The position numbers and the translations under genes are program-made. Source: Bradysia coprophila (taxonomy: Eukaryota; Arthropoda; Insecta; Diptera; Sciaridae). Taken from it: a DNA stretch of 64,000 nt. The notes under the pieces are model-generated. The model ran no database searches. It was not told where the DNA came from and saw only the letters and a list, made by a program, of their open reading frames with translations. The stretch lies in contig NW_023504014.1 of NCBI RefSeq assembly GCF_014529535.1, positions 806,001 to 870,000 on the forward strand, given 5' to 3'. This document shows positions 63,927-64,000 of the stretch, piece after piece (position 1 is the first letter of the stretch; each line of letters begins with the position of its first letter).

Positions 63927-64000
63927 TTAGCCCCGTACGAAGTACAAAGGGGCTTATAGGATTACGATGCCGTGTGTAATTGATGGAATTCGAAGCAGAC
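63927..64000 (-). mobile_element. CCGTACGAAGTAC-family element, end fragment running off the window
   Basis: It starts TTTTAGCCCCGTACGAAGTAC and continues 'ggggcttatagg', the inverted 3' end of the family seen at 8446 and 15184. The rest lies outside the window. Confidence 0.7.

Overview
The window is insect nuclear DNA, most likely from a fly (Diptera). It is AT-rich, its genes are split by short GT-AG introns, and its proteins match insect families: an odorant receptor, COP9 subunit 8, an MPND-type JAMM protein with a long Ser/Gln tail, ribosomal protein L8, an aldo-keto reductase, a tetraspanin, a class II PI3-kinase of the Pi3K68D type, RNF121 and a family 1 glycosidase. A nematoceran such as a fungus gnat is a guess only. 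I saw no bacterial genes, tRNA, rRNA, CRISPR array or retrovirus-like element.

Layout: 1-5.1 kb is non-coding, with an 87-bp satellite arranged in 757-bp higher-order units. A complete odorant receptor (minus) lies at 5.1-6.5 kb. The stretch 6.7-16 kb is a transposon island: hAT-like and foldback MITEs plus nested copies of a 'CCGTACGAAGTAC' family. It encloses CSN8 (minus, 12.4-13.1 kb). MPND (plus) fills 16.3-20.2 kb. A 2.2-kb Helentron-like element (20.5-22.7 kb) and a 3-kb array of another 87-bp satellite (24.1-27.1 kb) separate it from RpL8 (plus, 27.8-28.7 kb). Then come a second Helentron-like element, a Pro-rich tail-anchored protein (minus, 32.1-32.8 kb), an aldo-keto reductase (plus, 35.1-36.3 kb) and a tetraspanin (plus, 38.1-39.5 kb). 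Pi3K68D (minus) spans 41.5-57.8 kb in 19 coding exons, and a 4.5-kb intron holds an opposite-strand transmembrane-protein gene. The first exons of RNF121 (plus, 60.3-61.6 kb) are followed by a secreted or membrane-bound glycoside hydrolase (minus, 61.8-63.7 kb) that probably sits in an RNF121 intron.

The genes are unrelated housekeeping, signalling, sensory and metabolic genes and do not form one pathway. The most striking feature is a repeat family with five copies, all in the same orientation. Its members have a 5' sub-terminal inverted repeat and a matching copy just before a 3' stem-loop, variable tandem repeats in the middle, and a conserved CATGAT end. This is the plan of DINE-1/HINE non-autonomous Helentrons, but here the 5' end is folded into a near-perfect long hairpin.
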